From Elymus sibiricus (Eukaryota > Streptophyta > Magnoliopsida > Poales > Poaceae), in contig CM077664.1 in assembly GCA_039707655.1 (NCBI GenBank), positions 198,890,195 through 198,954,194 on the forward strand: a stretch of DNA of 64,000 nucleotides, given 5' to 3'. Under the pieces are notes generated by a model that did no database searches, was not told where the DNA came from, and was given only the letters and a program-made list of their open reading frames with translations. Below, piece after piece: positions 23,356 through 35,900 of this stretch (its first letter is position 1; each line of letters begins with the position of its first letter). The translations under genes were made by a program, and so were the position numbers.

Positions 23356-24092
23356 CTACAAGCATATGATCCTAGGATCATGAATGAATTCAACAATATA
23401 ACTATCACATAAAACATTCTTTTCATGACCTACAAGCATAGAAATTTTATTACTCTCCACATAAGCAAATTTGTTCTCATCAATAATAGTGGGAGCAAAT
23501 TCAACAAAATAACTATCATGAGATACTTGATTGGCATAATCCAATTGAAAATTAAAATCATGATGACAAGTTTCATAGTTATCATTATTCTTTATGGCAT
23601 ACATGTCATCACAATAATCATCATAGATAGCAACTTTGTTGTCATAATCAATTGAAACCACTTCCAAAATAGTGGAATCATCATTAAATAAAGTCATGGC
23701 CTCTCCAAATCCACTTTCATAATTATAATCATCATAAATAGGAGGCATGCAATCATCATAATAAATTTGCTCATCAAAACTTGGGGGACTAAAAATATCA
23801 TCTTCATCAAACATAGCATCCCCAAGCTTATGGGTTTCATATCACTAGCATCATGGATATTCAAAGAATTCATACTAGCAGCATTGCAATCATGCTTATC
23901 ATTCAAAGATTTTATGCCAAACATTTTATTGAATTCTTCTTCTATCAATTGAGCACAATTTTCGGCTCCATCATTTTCAAGAAAAACATTATAAAGACGA
24001 ATAATATGAGGCAACCTCAATTCCATTTTTTGTAGTTTTCTTTTATAAACCAAACTAGTGATAAAACAAGAAACTAAAATATTCAATTGCAA
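23356..24092 (-). pseudogene. J gag-like protein, broken by a frameshift
   Basis: Two overlapping minus frames, 24092-23694 and 23814-23356, read as one acidic protein if a one-base slip near 23825-23835 is allowed. The second part is rich in Asp, Tyr and Asn, with repeated YDD-type words (for example MPPIYDDYNYESG). It has no zinc knuckle, protease or polymerase motif. It lies directly after the primer site, where gag would be, so I call it gag-like by position. A polypurine-like word (23816-23830) falls inside the coding sequence at the slip. Similar acidic frames occur in Triticeae non-autonomous elements, but I cannot name a function. Confidence 0.55.
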
Positions 24093-24125
24093 GATCTAAA
24101 GATATACCTTCAAGCATTCACCTTT

Positions 24126-24140
24126 CCGGCAACGGCGCCA
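24126..24140 (-). promoter_or_regulatory. Primer binding site of element J
   Basis: The plus strand CCGGCAACGGCGCCA is TGGCGCCGTTGCCGG on the minus strand, a common plant gypsy primer site. A ten-base spacer separates it from the 5' LTR. Confidence 0.85.
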
Positions 24141-24150
24141 GAAAAGAGCT

Positions 24151-25799
24151 TGATGTCTACTACACAACTTATTCTTGTAGACTCGTGTTGGGCCTCCAAG
24201 CGCAGAGTTTTGTAGGACAGTAGCAATTTTCCCTCAAGTGGATGACCTAAGGTTTATCAATCCGTGGGAGGCGTAGGATGAAGATGGTCTCTCTCAAACA
24301 ACCCTACAATCAAATACAAGAAATCTCTTGTGTCCCCAACACACCCAATACAATGGTAAATTATATAGGTGCACTAGTTCGGCGAAGAGATGGTGATACA
24401 AGTGTAGTATGGATAGTAGATATAGGTTTTTGTAATCTGAAAATAAAAAAACAGCAAGGTAGCAAGTGATAAAACGGAGCACAAACGGTATTGCAATGCT
24501 TGAAAACAAGGCCTAGGGTTCATACTTTCACTAGTGCAATCTCTCAACAATGCTAACATAATTGGATCATATAAAAATCCCTCAACGTGCGACAAAGAAT
24601 CACTCCAAAGTTCCTATTAGCGGAGAACATAAGATAGAAATTGTTGTAGGGTACAAAACCACCTCAAAGTTATCCTTTCCGATCAATCTATTGAGCCATC
24701 CCTATAAGTGTCACAAACAGCCCTAGAGTTCGTACTAGAATAACACCATATGATACGCATCAACCAACTCTAATGTCACATAGATACTCCAATGTCACCA
24801 CAAGTGTCCGTGAGTCAATTATACGATACGCATTAAACAACTTCAGATTCATAATATTCAATCCAACACAAAGAACTTCAAAGAGTGCCCTAAGATTTCT
24901 ACCGGAGAAAGTAGGACGAAAACGTGCATCAACCCCTATGCATAGATTACCCCAATGTCACCTCGGGAATCGGCGAGTTGAGTGCCAAAACATACATCAA
25001 GTGAATCAATATAATACCCCATTGTCACCACGGGTATTCATATGCAAGACATACATCAAGTGTTCTCAAATCCATAAAAGTATTCAATCCGATAATAGTG
25101 AAACCTCAAAGGTAAAAACTCAATTCATCACAACAAGATAGAGAGCGAGAAACACCATATGATCCAACTATATTAACAAAGCTCGCGGTACATCAAGATC
25201 ATGCCAAATCAAGAACACGAGAGAGAGAGAGAGATCAAACACATAGCTACTAGTACATACCCTCAGCCCCGAGGGTGAACTACTCCCTCCTCATCATGGT
25301 GGCCGCCGGGATGATGAAGATGGCCTCCGGTGATGATTTCCCCCCCTCCGGCAGGGTGTCGGAAAAGGGCTGTAGATGAGATCGTGGAGGTACAGAGGCC
25401 TGCGGCGGCGGAGTCCAAGTTTTAGGGTTATTTCTGGGGGTTTCTCTATTTATAGGATTTTTTGGCGTTGGAATCACACGAAGATGGGCTAAGATGGGCC
25501 CACGAGGCACCACGGCGCCATACCCCCCCTGGCGTGTCCTGGTGCCTCGTGGGCACCTCGTGGCTCTTCTGGTCCTCCCACAAACCTTCCTTGTTCTCTT
25601 TTGTTCCAAAAAAAATCATCAAAAAGTTTCTCTGCATTTGGAGAACTTTTATTTCTGCACAAAAACAACACCACGGTAGTTCTGCTGAAAACAGCGTAAG
25701 TCCGGGTTAGTTCTAATCAAATCATACCAAATCCATATAGAATTGTTATAAACATGGCATGAATACTTCATAAATTATAGATACGTTGGAGACGTATCA
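24151..25799 (-). mobile_element. 5' LTR of element J
   Basis: A 1649-bp LTR, nearly identical to 18481-20123, with the same ends and a TATA box at 25446-25454. It is followed by the second GCTGC duplication at 25800-25804. The two LTRs differ at a few percent of sites, so J is a fairly recent insertion. Confidence 0.92.
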
Positions 25800-25804
25800 G
25801 CTGC
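25800..25804 (+). repeat. Right target duplication of element J (GCTGC)
   Basis: Exact match to 18476-18480, which proves that J inserted into the gag of G1. Confidence 0.9.
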
Positions 25805-27338
25805 CGAGGTGGCCGCCGCGAATGCGATCGGCGCAGGCCAGTCCGACCCGCTACTGGCTACGCTGCAGAGTCTGCGTACCCCCATCGCACCGGGCGCCGA
25901 CGCGGCAGCAACTACGGCCAAGCTCGAGGCTTCCCGCAAGCGCCTTTTCACCGAGGCCAACGAGTTGGTCAACGCGCAGCGGCGGCTCGAGTCCGCGCAG
26001 TGCGAGCACAACACCGCCTATGGCCTCACGCCCGCTGGCGTCGAGCCCAGTCGGCGCGGGGAGGTCCGGCAGCGTCGTGCCGCCATCGGCGAGCTCTTCG
26101 GCGCCAACCGGCCGGTCTACGCCACCCTCGACCAGAACATGAGGGCGGCGCAGGCGGCTGCCGCCGAACTTGAGCACTTGGAGGGCGAAGATCTGTTGGA
26201 GCAACAGCGGCGCGTTCGTGATCTCTTTGCTGCCGCCAACCAGCAGCGGGGCCAGTTTGAGCCGGCGCAATCCGGCTCGGACCCCCCGCGTCAAGACGAC
26301 GACCCGTGGCGGAATGACTGCCCTCGGGACACCATGCAAGCCTCCTTCCCACCCGCTGCTAGCCACGGGGTGCGATCCCGCAGCGGTAGGATGGCCCGGC
26401 GCCGGCAGGACGCCCCGGCCGTCACAAGCCGGAACGTGGAGCAGGCCGACCCAGCGCTCTAGCGGCAGGCTCCTCAGCCTCCGCCCGCACGGCAGGGGCA
26501 CCAGGGGTCCGCCGGCCAGGACGGCCGTGGCCACGTGGCCGACCGGCTCGGTCCCCGTGACCACCCCGACGAAAACGACGCCCGCCGTCGCATCGACCAG
26601 CTGGCCCGCTCGCTCGCGCTGGAGGAGGAGGCCTCGGTCGGGCCGGCGTGTTTCAGCCCGCGGATCCGCGAGGAGCCTTTCCCCAGGGGCTTCACGCTCC
26701 CGCGTGACACCCCCAAGTACAACGGGACCGCCAAGCCAGAGGACTGGCTCACCGACTACACTACGGCCGTCGGCATCGCTGGCGGTAACAGGCGCGTGGC
26801 GGTGCGCTACGTGCCCCTCATGCTGCAGGGTTCTGCCAGGACTTGGCTGAACAGCCTGGAGGCCAACAGCGTCAATGCCTGGCTAGACTTCGAGCAGGCC
26901 TTCGTGCGCAACTTCACCGGCACGTACAAGCGGCCAGGCTGGCCCCACAAACTCTCCATGTGCGTCCAGCAGCCGGACGAGTCACTGCGCGACTACCTGA
27001 CGCGCTGGACGGAGCTGTGCAACAGTTGTGAGGGGGTCCATGAGGTGCAGGCCATTCAGTTCTTCATCGACGGGTGCCGGGATGGCACTCTACTCAAGCA
27101 CAAGCTCATGCGCTCCGAGCCGGCCACCCTGGCCGCGCTCATGGCCACGGCGGAGAAGTACGCGACGGCCGAGTCCTCAATGGCGGTCCAGGTTCGAGTG
27201 GATACGGCCGGCAAGGCCGTGCCGCCTGCACCGGCCAACCCCACTCGACCGGCGACAATGGCCAGCAGCAGAACAGCAATGCCAACAACAAGCGCAAGAA
27301 CGAGCAGCCGGACGCCCGATATGGCAGCCGGTAGGTAG
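25805..27338 (+). pseudogene. G1 gag, C-terminal part with retrotransposon gag domain
   Basis: This is the continuation of the frame from 18480. A stop at 26460-26462 interrupts it. The same frame then carries the retrotransposon gag domain (about 26700-27170), recognisable by PKYNGTAKPEDWL, ARTWLNSLEANSV and a FVRNFTGTYKRPG-type block ending in the SLRDYLTRW motif. The frame slips at about 27180-27250 and ends at 27338. The next two stops lie at about 27338 and 27432, just before the zinc knuckle. Gag is the structural protein of the particle. This copy is not functional. Confidence 0.82.
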
Positions 27339-27433
27339 CAGCCGTCGAGGAGGAGCCGCTCGCTAAGCAAGGCAGCAGCCGGCGTCGGCAGACCGGCAAG
27401 GGCGCTTGGCAGCCCAAGCTCACCTTCGAGTAA

Positions 27434-28808
27434 ATGCTCGACGCCCCTTGCAAGTATCACAGTGGGGCACAGCCGTCCGGACACATGACCCGGAACTGTA
27501 GTTGGACGCAACGCTTGGCGCGGGGTGAGGGCGCCGCCCCTCCCCCGTCGCCTCCGTCACCCCTGGTGGCTGCCCAGCCGGCCCCAGCACCGGCACCGGC
27601 CCCGGCCGCCGGCCGGCTCCGTGATGACTACCCTCGCCTGGACGCCTCCTATGTCATCTTCACCAGCCAGCCGGATGACAAGCATAGCCTCCGCAAGCAT
27701 GCCCGCGAGGTGAACGCCGTCGTCCCCGCCGTTACCCAGTACTTGCACTGGTCCAAGAGGCCGGTCACTTGGAGCCCAGAGGACCATCCGGCCATGATGC
27801 CCATGCCGGGCGGCTACGCCCTCGTCCTCGACCCCACCTTCGTGTCCGAGAGGCGCACCTGCCATTTGACAAGGGTGCTCATCGACGGCGGCAGTAGCAT
27901 CAACATCCTCTACCGCGACACCATGCTCAAGCTAGGCCTCAAGGAGAAGCAGCTACAACCCAGTAGGACTACTTTCCATGGCATTGTACCCGGCCTCTCT
28001 TGCTCCCCGATCGGCAAGGTCCGGCTGGACGTGCTGTTCGGTGACGCGCGCAATTTCTGGGCCGGCCCGCACACTCCTGGGCAGTCCTTACCACACACTC
28101 CTGGGCCGGCCCGCGTTGGCCAAGTTCATGGCGGTCCCCCACTACGCTTACCTGAAGATGAAGATGCCAGGCCCCAGGGGGATCATCACTGTAGCCGGGG
28201 ACTTCAGAAAGTCCGCCAAATGCGCGGAAGCCGGCTCCAAGCTGGCCGAGTCCCTGGTCATCGTAGAAGAGAAGCGCCAGTTCGACCGACTCCTGGCCCT
28301 AGCCCGTGAGCGGCTGGGCGTGCCGACCTGGTCGTCCAAAGGCGTATCGCAAGCGGCAACGGTCGCGGACGGGCCGAGCCAGCAAGACACCCACGTCAAC
28401 CACCTCGTCAGCTCCGTGCACTCCTACGACAGCGACGATGGCATCGCTGGGCTCTGCGCCCGCATGAGCATGCTTGGGATCAGCTCCCGACCTACCGAAT
28501 CGCTTCCGGCATGGCCCAAGCAGCCGCGCAAAGGCCGGCTGCGGGTCAGGTTGGACCAGCTCGCCCATAGGCGGTCCGAATGCATGATGGCACGAGGGGG
28601 ATTTGGCCTCGCCCCGGCAACTGGAAGCGGCAAGGCCCGTTCCAAGCCGAAGCCTCGGCTTCCCCGCTCAAGGAGGGACGTGCCGGAGCCAGCGGGGCCG
28701 TCCGCGCCCCCTCCCCCAGAGGGCTCCGCGATGAGCCCCGACAAGCAGGCCGGGACGCCAGGCACCCCGTCGAAGGATATCCCGGTGTTTTCAGGCCCTT
28801 TGGCCTGA
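27434..28808 (+). pseudogene. G1 zinc knuckle and aspartic protease, frameshifted
   Basis: The frame opens with a CHHC knuckle (CX2HX7HX4C, 27449-27499) and a proline/alanine linker. It continues to an aspartic protease with VLIDGGSSINIL (about 27877-27912), the active-site form used by plant gypsy elements. The downstream part, from about 28070, is in another frame (open to 28808) and carries the usual LLGRPALAKFMAVPHYAYLKMKMPGP block that follows the protease. The shift coincides with a short direct repeat (CACACTCCTGGGC at about 28067 and 28093). Protease would cut Gag-Pol. The reverse transcriptase that should follow is missing. Confidence 0.8.
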
Positions 28809-28960
28809 CCAACGCTACGGCCGGATACCAGCACCTCCTTCAGCAGCAGTTCGACCCAGGGCCCGGCTGGTCGGTCTACACCTTCCCCCCCGGGGAGGGG
28901 ACCTCCGGCGGTAACAAGGCCCAGCATGGCGTCACCTGCTACGTCTTCAACGGGTGAGAG
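28770..28960 (+). pseudogene. Trace of G1 reverse transcriptase
   Basis: In the frame next to the stop at 28808 I read RPFGLTNATAGYQHLL, like the PFGLTNAPATFQ block of gypsy reverse transcriptases, followed by unrelated sequence to a TGA near 28957. No other reverse transcriptase, RNase H or integrase motif follows, so a deletion of several kilobases has removed most of pol. The assignment rests on one motif. Confidence 0.4.
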
Positions 28961-29426
28961 TCGAAGCCCCGTCTGTCTCCCGGCCGGGTCGACAGCGGTC
29001 GTCGCCGGCTCGGGAGCAGCCGCCTGGTCCCGGGGGCTGCTGTTTCCGGCCTAGGAAGTCCCGCGTCGAGCAAGCAAGACAAGATCGATGTATGTGTGTA
29101 TCGCCCCTTTTGGTATGAGTGTGTCGCCACTTTTGGCCCTTAATGAATGCAATAGGTACCCTGAGTTATACTCGGGGGCTACCCACTCTTACTTTTATCA
29201 AAGTCTCCAGTCTCTCGAGCACCTTTTCTGCATTTTTGCCTCCCTCCCGCCGGGTCGGCGCGTCCGGCTCGGGGGCTCGCCGGCTAGCCCGCGCCCCACC
29301 CTCCGCAGCCGGCAAGAGTCAAGGGCCAAAAGCATTCTCACGCGGTAACAAGGCCCGGTGGGTGGAACTGCGAGGTATCTAATTACAACTACTCAGAGCC
29401 GACAAGGTAGTGCAAAAAACGACCCT
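28961..29426 (+). mobile_element. G1 non-coding spacer between pol remnant and antisense gene
   Basis: No coding frame is credible. The segment has G/C-rich parts with CGGGGGCT words (29179, 29263) and the direct repeat GGTAACAAGGCCC at about 28912 and 29344. Confidence 0.5.
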
Positions 29427-29780
29427 CTAGGCGTTGGAATCACCGGTGCCGGGTCGCTCCAGCTCCTTCGTAGTGCCGGTGTCCGCCTCGGCATCGGTGT
29501 CCGCATAAGCTCCGCCGCTCGAGTCACCCACCCCATCGAGCGTCTCGACTTGGCTGCCGTCTGGGTCGCCAAAAAGCAGCTCGTAGGTGTCCTCCGGGAT
29601 CTCCTCGCCGTCGGCAGTCCGCTCCCTGAAGAACTCGTCCTGGGGGGATAAGGCGGCAATCGCACTGGCGCGGCACGCGAGCGGCTCCGCCCGCTCCAAC
29701 AGGTCCGCCTCCGCCTCCGCCCGCTGAGTCACCAGCTGAGCCAAACTCACCCCCGGATACCAGGAGAGCGTGAGCCGTAG
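29427..29780 (-). pseudogene. G1 antisense gene, C-terminal fragment
   Basis: A minus-strand frame is open from the junction with LTR B (29780) to a stop at 29427. It encodes an acidic C-terminus with a helical, alanine/glutamate-rich start (QLVTQRAEAEADLLERAE) and a DEFFRERTADGEEIPEDTYE-like block. It lies on the strand opposite to gag-pol, after pol, where Tat-lineage gypsy elements carry an antisense accessory gene. E and F in this window have the same arrangement. The N-terminal part is cut off by B. The function is unknown. Confidence 0.6.
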
Positions 29781-30561
29781 TGTGACGCCCCCGACTCAAT
29801 CGTGCACTAATCATACACGCAAATGCGCACGATCAAGCCCAGGGACTCACGGGAAGATATCACAACACAACTCTAGACATAAAATAAAATAACACAAGCT
29901 TTATATTACAAGCCAGGGGCCTCGAGGGCTCGAATACATAAGCTCGAATTACACAAGAGTCAGCGGAAGCATCAGTATCTGAGTACAGACATAATTAGAC
30001 AAAGATTGCCTTAAGAAGGCTGAGCAAAACAACGACAACTAGATCGAAAAGGCGCAGGCCTCCTGCCTGGGAGCCTCCTAAACTACTCCTGGTCGTCTGT
30101 CTCCATGTAGTAGTAAGCACCGTCAGGGTAGTAGTAGTCGTCGACGGGATCAGCTGGCTCCGGGGCTCCGACATCTGATCGTAGCAACCAGGTAGGGGGA
30201 AAAAGGCAGCAAAGCAACCGTGAGTACTCATCCAAAGTACTCTCAAGACTTACATCAGATCTATGCTAAGTATGCATCGGTATCAAAGGGAAGGGGCTGT
30301 ATCTGTGGACTATACTGCAGAAATGCCAGAATAGAGGGGAAGGCCTAGCCTATCGAAGACTAGCATCTTGCAGCATTAGAAGAGTGCAGATTAGCATATA
30401 ATAAATTAATAAGTATATAGTAACAATGCCCAGAGATCCTTCCTCGACTCCCTGCGAGAAAGCAATCCCGGAGCTATCAAATTATTAAGTAACTCAAGTA
30501 TCCAGTTCTAGTAGTAGCAGATCGGGATACAACTCTGAGAATCCTGTTACCGTGGACACGG

Positions 30562-30573
30562 CTATTCGAATAG
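30562..30573. repeat. CTATTCGAATAG palindrome in LTR B
   Basis: A perfect palindrome followed by CCCTGCAGGGG at 30581. Confidence 0.7.
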
Positions 30574-31090
30574 ATAACTTCCCTGCAGGGGTGCACCAAC
30601 TTACCCAACACACTCGATTAACTCTGGCCGGACACACTTTTCGTGGTCATGCCCGGCCTCGGCTGATCGACACGACGTAGTCCTACCTAGGCTCCGCAGA
30701 GAGGTCCCCGCCGGTCTACATCCTAAGCGCTCAGGGGTCTTGGGCCCATCGCCCTTTGCACTCCGGGTCATTGTGCGCAAGGTGGATCCAGGCACCACCT
30801 CTGTCCTGGATGGCGCCGATCCGACCCGGCCACAATGCTGAACTGGACGTCTGACAGAGCTTTCGGAAGAAACATACGACGCCGAGTGCTAACCCGCGTG
30901 GTGGTTAGTGCGAAAAGGCCAGAGGCCTACTCAGATCTCGTATCCAAACCGTTAGTGTATTGGGAGCTCGCAGAGACGATCAGTGATTCACAATCAGTGA
31001 TCCCGTCGCCCCGTCTCTCGGACTTACAGCAAGGGTCAGGCCCATCCCTCTCCAGGGGCGGTCTACCTGCCCGGCCGTGCCGCGTAATTA

Positions 31091-31162
31091 TCTCACGGGT
31101 ACCCTCACGGTCAACCCGACTTCACATCTCTCGCGGGTACCCCTCGGGGTCGACCCGACTTC
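31091..31162. repeat. Two 33-bp direct repeats with GGGTACCC..ACCCGACTT
   Basis: TCTCRCGGGTACCCTC (31091 and 31128) is each time followed by a GGTCAACCCGACTT-type block. Each unit can fold on itself (CGGGT..ACCCG). A similar pair lies at about 62941 and 62986 in LTR C, so the duplication is a family feature. Confidence 0.55.
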
Positions 31163-31414
31163 AACAAGGGACTGAGGTAAAAACATGGTAACCGTGTGTC
31201 CATAACATCAAGGGAAAATCCGAGGAATCACCCTCGATGGATTCCCACTCGATGTATCCGTCAAGGTGTACTTGGAGGAATCACCCTCGATGGGTTCACA
31301 CTTGAGGGGCTGCACGACAGAGGCATCATCGGAGATGGTGAAAGAGAAATCACCCTCGGTAACCCACAACCGATTAGCCACGCTACAGAGATATCATCAG
31401 GAGTGAGATAGGAG

Positions 31415-31419
31415 GTATC
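31415..31419 (+). repeat. Presumed left target duplication of D (GTATC)
   Basis: Five bases directly before the TGATACGTCT start of D. The partner copy is not in the window. Confidence 0.4.
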
Positions 31420-32950
31420 TGATACGTCTCCAACGTATCTATAATTTTTGATTGTTCCATGCTATTATAGTATCAATCTTGGATGTTTTATATACATTTA
31501 CAAGCAATTATATATCATTTTTTGGGACTAACCTATTAACTTAGTGCCTAGTGCCAGTTGCTGTTTTCTGCTTGTTTTTGGCTTTTCAGAGAAACAATAC
31601 CAAATGAAGTCCAAATGCCACGAAACTTTTTGGTGATTTTTTTTTGGACAAAAGAAACCTGGGAAGCTTCGGGAGGAGGCCAGAAGCCCCACAGGGGCCT
31701 CACAAGGCACTAGGGCGCGCCCCAGGGGGGCGCGCCGTACTGCCTTGTGGGGCCCACATGACTCCTTTTGGCCTAATTCCACTTCTATAAATTCACAAAT
31801 ATTCGGAAACCCCCAGAGAGCCAGAAGAGAAAACCTTTCCGCCGCCGCAAGCCTCTGTTCTTCCGCGATCCCATCTGGAGGCCTTTTCCGGTACTCTGCC
31901 GGAGGGGGAATCGATCACGGAGGGCTTCTACATCAACCTTGCTGCCCTTCCGATGATGTGTGAGTAGTTTACCACAAACCTACGGGTCCATAGCCAGTAG
32001 CTAAATGGATTCTTCTCTCTCTTTGATCTTCAATACAATGTTCTCCTCGATGTTCTTGGAGTTCTATCCGATGTAATCTTCTTTTGCGGTGTGTTTGTTG
32101 GGATCCGATGAATTGTGAGTTTATGATCAGATTATTCATGAGAAATATTTGAGTCTTCTCTGAACTCTTTTATGCATGATTGTTATAGCTTTGTATTTCT
32201 CTCCGATCTATCGGTTTAGTTTGGCCCACTAGATCGATTTATCTTGAAATGGGAGAGGTGTTTTGTGGTGGGTTCAATCTTGCGGTGTTCAATCCCAGTG
32301 ACAGAAAGGGACATGACAGGTATTTGTATTGTCGCCATTAAGGATAAATAGATGGGGTTTATTCATATTGCTTGAATGTGCTTCTCTACATCATGTCATC
32401 TTGCTTAAGGCGTTACTCTGTTTCATACTTAATACCCTAGATGCATGCTGGATAGCGATCGATGGGTTGAGTAATAGTAGTAGATGCAGGCAGGAGTCAG
32501 TCTACTTGTCTCGGACGTGATGCCTATATACATGATCATTGCCATGAATCCGTCATAATTATTTGCTCTTCTATCAATTGCCCAACAGTAATTTGTTTAC
32601 CCACCGTATGCTTATGTGCTCAAGAGAGAAGCCTCTAGTGAAAACTATGGTCCCCGGGTCTATCTTTATCATATAAAAAACCTAAAAATACCTTGCTGCA
32701 TATTATTTACTTTTATTTTAATTAGTAGTTTAGTTTATCTATTTACCTCGATAAGATTTAATCCTTGCAAATAACCGCTAAGAGGATTGACAACCCTCTT
32801 ATTCGCGTTGGGTGCAAGTGTTTGCTCTTGTGTGTGCAGGTGCGCTTTAACGATATTTTGCTTGGTTCTCTTACTGGATTGATAACCTTGGTTCTTAACT
32901 GAGGGAAATACTTATCTCTACTGTACTGCATCTCCCTTCCTCTTCAGGGA
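31420..32950 (+). mobile_element. LTR D: gypsy LTR, 3' end cut by LARD2
   Basis: The segment starts TGATACGTCTCCAACGTATC in plus orientation, sharing about 28 terminal bases with the LTR of J but then diverging, so it is another family. TATAAAT lies at 31786-31792. The end is reached at CCTCTTCAGGGA, where a typical LTR of this group would continue for a few tens of bases. It is abruptly followed by the TGTCACGG start of LARD2. The remainder should lie beyond the right edge. It has no coding content. Confidence 0.7.
31786..31792 (+). promoter_or_regulatory. TATA box of LTR D
   Basis: TATAAAT about 370 bp into the LTR, followed by a C/G-rich leader. Confidence 0.5.
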
Positions 32951-35900
32951 TGTCACGGCCCTAGAATTTGTTTGTAAATAGTTGCATCAGCATCCATGCA
33001 TCATGTCTAAATTTCAATTAAATTTGAAATGGGGAAATAACAAACCCTAGCACCCCTCAGAACAAACTAGGATCAAATAAAAATATTTCCAATGAATCCA
33101 AAATTCCCTTCAGAAAAGTTCATCATTTTTGGAAAAGGTGCAAACCTCTGCTAAAAATGATGCACACATTTTTGGAACATTTCTGGATTTTTGAAACAAG
33201 CCATAATGTATTTGAATTGGGGCATTTAAATCCTATAAATATTTTGAATGCTCCAATAATTCTGAAAATTACTGTGGGGCTCTGGAATAATTCAGTTAGC
33301 ATCCACAAATATTCTCAGGATTTATGAAAATGGTTTTGTGCCTAAACTAAATCAAAACAGAAAAGGGAAAAAAATAGAAAACAGAAACAAAAATAGAAAA
33401 GAAGAGAGAAAGAGAGACTTACCAGGATTAGGCCCAGCAGCCCAGCTACTGTAGCAGGCCCAGCCCACCAGGGGCATCTCTGTCTTCAACCTTTGCCTAC
33501 TGGCAGAGGCAAGGCCGAGCACGGCGGCCGCGCGCGTCGGCACGCAGCTGCCTGCCTGGCCCTCCCTGGCCAACGCGACGCCCTCGCCCCTCTGGCTCTC
33601 TTTCCCCTCGCCCGCTTCTATCCTCCCCTCTGCCTCTCTCTCAGCAAATGCCCGAGCGCCCGTCGTCGCCGCCGCTAGCTGCCACCGCGGCCACTGAGCT
33701 CGCCTGACCTCCCCTCTGAGTTCGTGGGCTCCGCCACGACGCCGCACATCGGCCAGAAGAAGAACGAGGCCGGGAGCACCATTCCTGTCGTCTTCCTCCT
33801 CGGGCTTCGACCACCGCCGCTGTCGATTCACCGCATGCAGGACCTCCCCGAGCCCACTGACCACTCCTTCGACCTCGCCGTGAGCTCCCGCGTCGAACCC
33901 TTCCTCTCCCTCTCTCGTTTGCGCCCGCTAGCCCTGACCCCGAGCTAGTCCGAGCTCCGGCCACCGCCTCCATCGTCGCTGCCGTCAGCTCCGGCGACCC
34001 CGCACCCAGCTGACCGCTCCCTTGGATGCGAGCGAGCGAGGGCTCCCTCCTAGTGCCCTCAGCGCGGCAAACCGCGGCCACTAGCGTATTTCCAGCGCGC
34101 CTCCGCTGTGCGGAATGGTCGCCGCCGGCCTAACTCCGGTGAGCCGACGTGGCGTGATTAGCTTAAGAGCTAATCACCCATTAGCTAACCTCCTCGGTCA
34201 CTGACTAGTGGGCCCGTCCCCTAATGACTTTTAGTTAGAATTGAATTATCCACATAATTAGCACTGTTACACTGACAGATGGGTCCCACGCGTCAGGTTT
34301 GACCCTGGTCAACTCGGTGACGCAAGGCTGATGCAGAGATGACGTCATAATTACTTTTTTGGATTTTAAATAAATCAGAAATGATTTATTTATTTCAGAA
34401 AATAGTTAAAACTTCTAAAATTCATAGTAAATCAACTGTAACTCCAAATAAAATAATTTATATATGAAAAATTATCAGAAAAATATGAAGAATCTGTTTA
34501 TGACACTTTCATGCATGTTTGAACAAGTTAACCTCACTGAATAGGACAAATGATGATTAGGGCAATTTTTGAAATAATATTTGGAGTTGGAATTTGCTAT
34601 ATATTTGAATTCCACTTCAATTAACTTGGCTAGATATTGCATTAGGTAAATTCAGTACCTTAACATGACATGTCATTCATGTGAATATGCATTGCATTGA
34701 TTGTGCTCCTTCTTTGCTAGTCGGTGTTGTCCTTCTCGATAACCGACGTTGTGATCGTTGACACTGATGAAGACACAATGCTATCTTCAGAAGTGCCAGG
34801 CAAGCAAACCCCCATTGAGCATTCCGATACAATCACACGCACTCGCTCCTGCTCTCTTTTACCGCATTAGGACAACAACGATTCAACTGTTACTTGTTGC
34901 GGTAGTTGAACCCATTCCTCTGCATGACCTGTCTTTGCCACAGTAAATAGTTGAAACCCACTAGCATGAGTAGGAGTTGTTTGAGCCATGATGTGCCTAC
35001 TCATTCATGCTTGCTTGTTATGCCTGCTATGCTTAGAGTTGTGTCGGGTATGATTCATCTGGGATGGATTGGAATGGTGGTGAACATGTCCTACTGTGTG
35101 AGAGCTAAGTGTGTGAACACGATTTGGTAAAGGTAGCGATGAGAGGCCATGTTGGAGTACATGGTGGGTTATCTCATTGGGACCATCCTCAGGAATTGAG
35201 TTCTGTGTTTGTGATCCAAGACAGTTACTACCATGCATTGGGCCCGAAACCCATAGACCCTCTCGACTTATTAATCGCCTTGATCTCTGTCCAGGAGTTG
35301 CAACTAGTTTCTGGTGTTTGTAGGATATGTGTTGGTGGCCGTGCGTAGCGCTAACCCTAGGGGTGGGCTATGTTGCGGTAGAGACACCGAGGCACGGTGT
35401 ACCAAGTGACACCCGAATGGTGCTCTTGGGAACCCTGCACTCATCGTTTGGGGCCGTACTGGAAACTTCGGCCGGACTTCCTTGCGGAGTGGACTCAAAT
35501 AGGCGATAAACCTGGACTAGAGACTTGTGAGGTTAGTCAGGTCATGGCCGACACCCTCGCTAGGCTTCCGCTTGAAGGTTGCCGAGATACATGACGTGTA
35601 CATGGCGGTAAGTGGGGAAAGCGTGTGTGAAGAAGTACACCCCTGCAGGGTTATAATGATCTATTCGAATAGTCGCGTCCGCGGATATGGACTACTTGGA
35701 AAGCTTACATTGTTCATAGACAAGTTGAAATGGATACTCTGAAATGCGCAAGATAAGTGTGAGTGCTATGGATGGCCTTCTCGTTGGGAGACGGGAGCGG
35801 ATCCATAGTGGTGTATTGTTATGGTGAATATGTGGACTCATGTGCGCTTTCTCACCTCAAGAAATATACTGGAAGTCATAGTTCAGGATAGCCACTGAGT

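Larger units (their letters stand above)
29781..31419 (-). mobile_element. LTR B: partial 3' LTR of a LARD-like element
   Basis: The segment starts TGTGACGCCCCCGACTCAAT and is similar along its length to the LTR at 61681 (roughly 80 % by eye). Both share the CTATTCGAATAG / CCTGCAGG pair with LARD1 and LARD2. The motif order shows that it is in minus orientation, so 29781 is the outer end of a 3' LTR. No primer site lies to its left, as expected. Five bases before it (CGTAG) are the presumed target duplication. It is interrupted at 31420 by LTR D and does not resume in the window. It has no coding content. Confidence 0.75.

Noticed and set aside
33352..34081. GC-rich open frames on both strands as a host gene
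   Set aside because: They lie in the LTR of LARD2 at the place equivalent to the leader of LARD1, are rich in Arg/Ala/Gly and have no domain.
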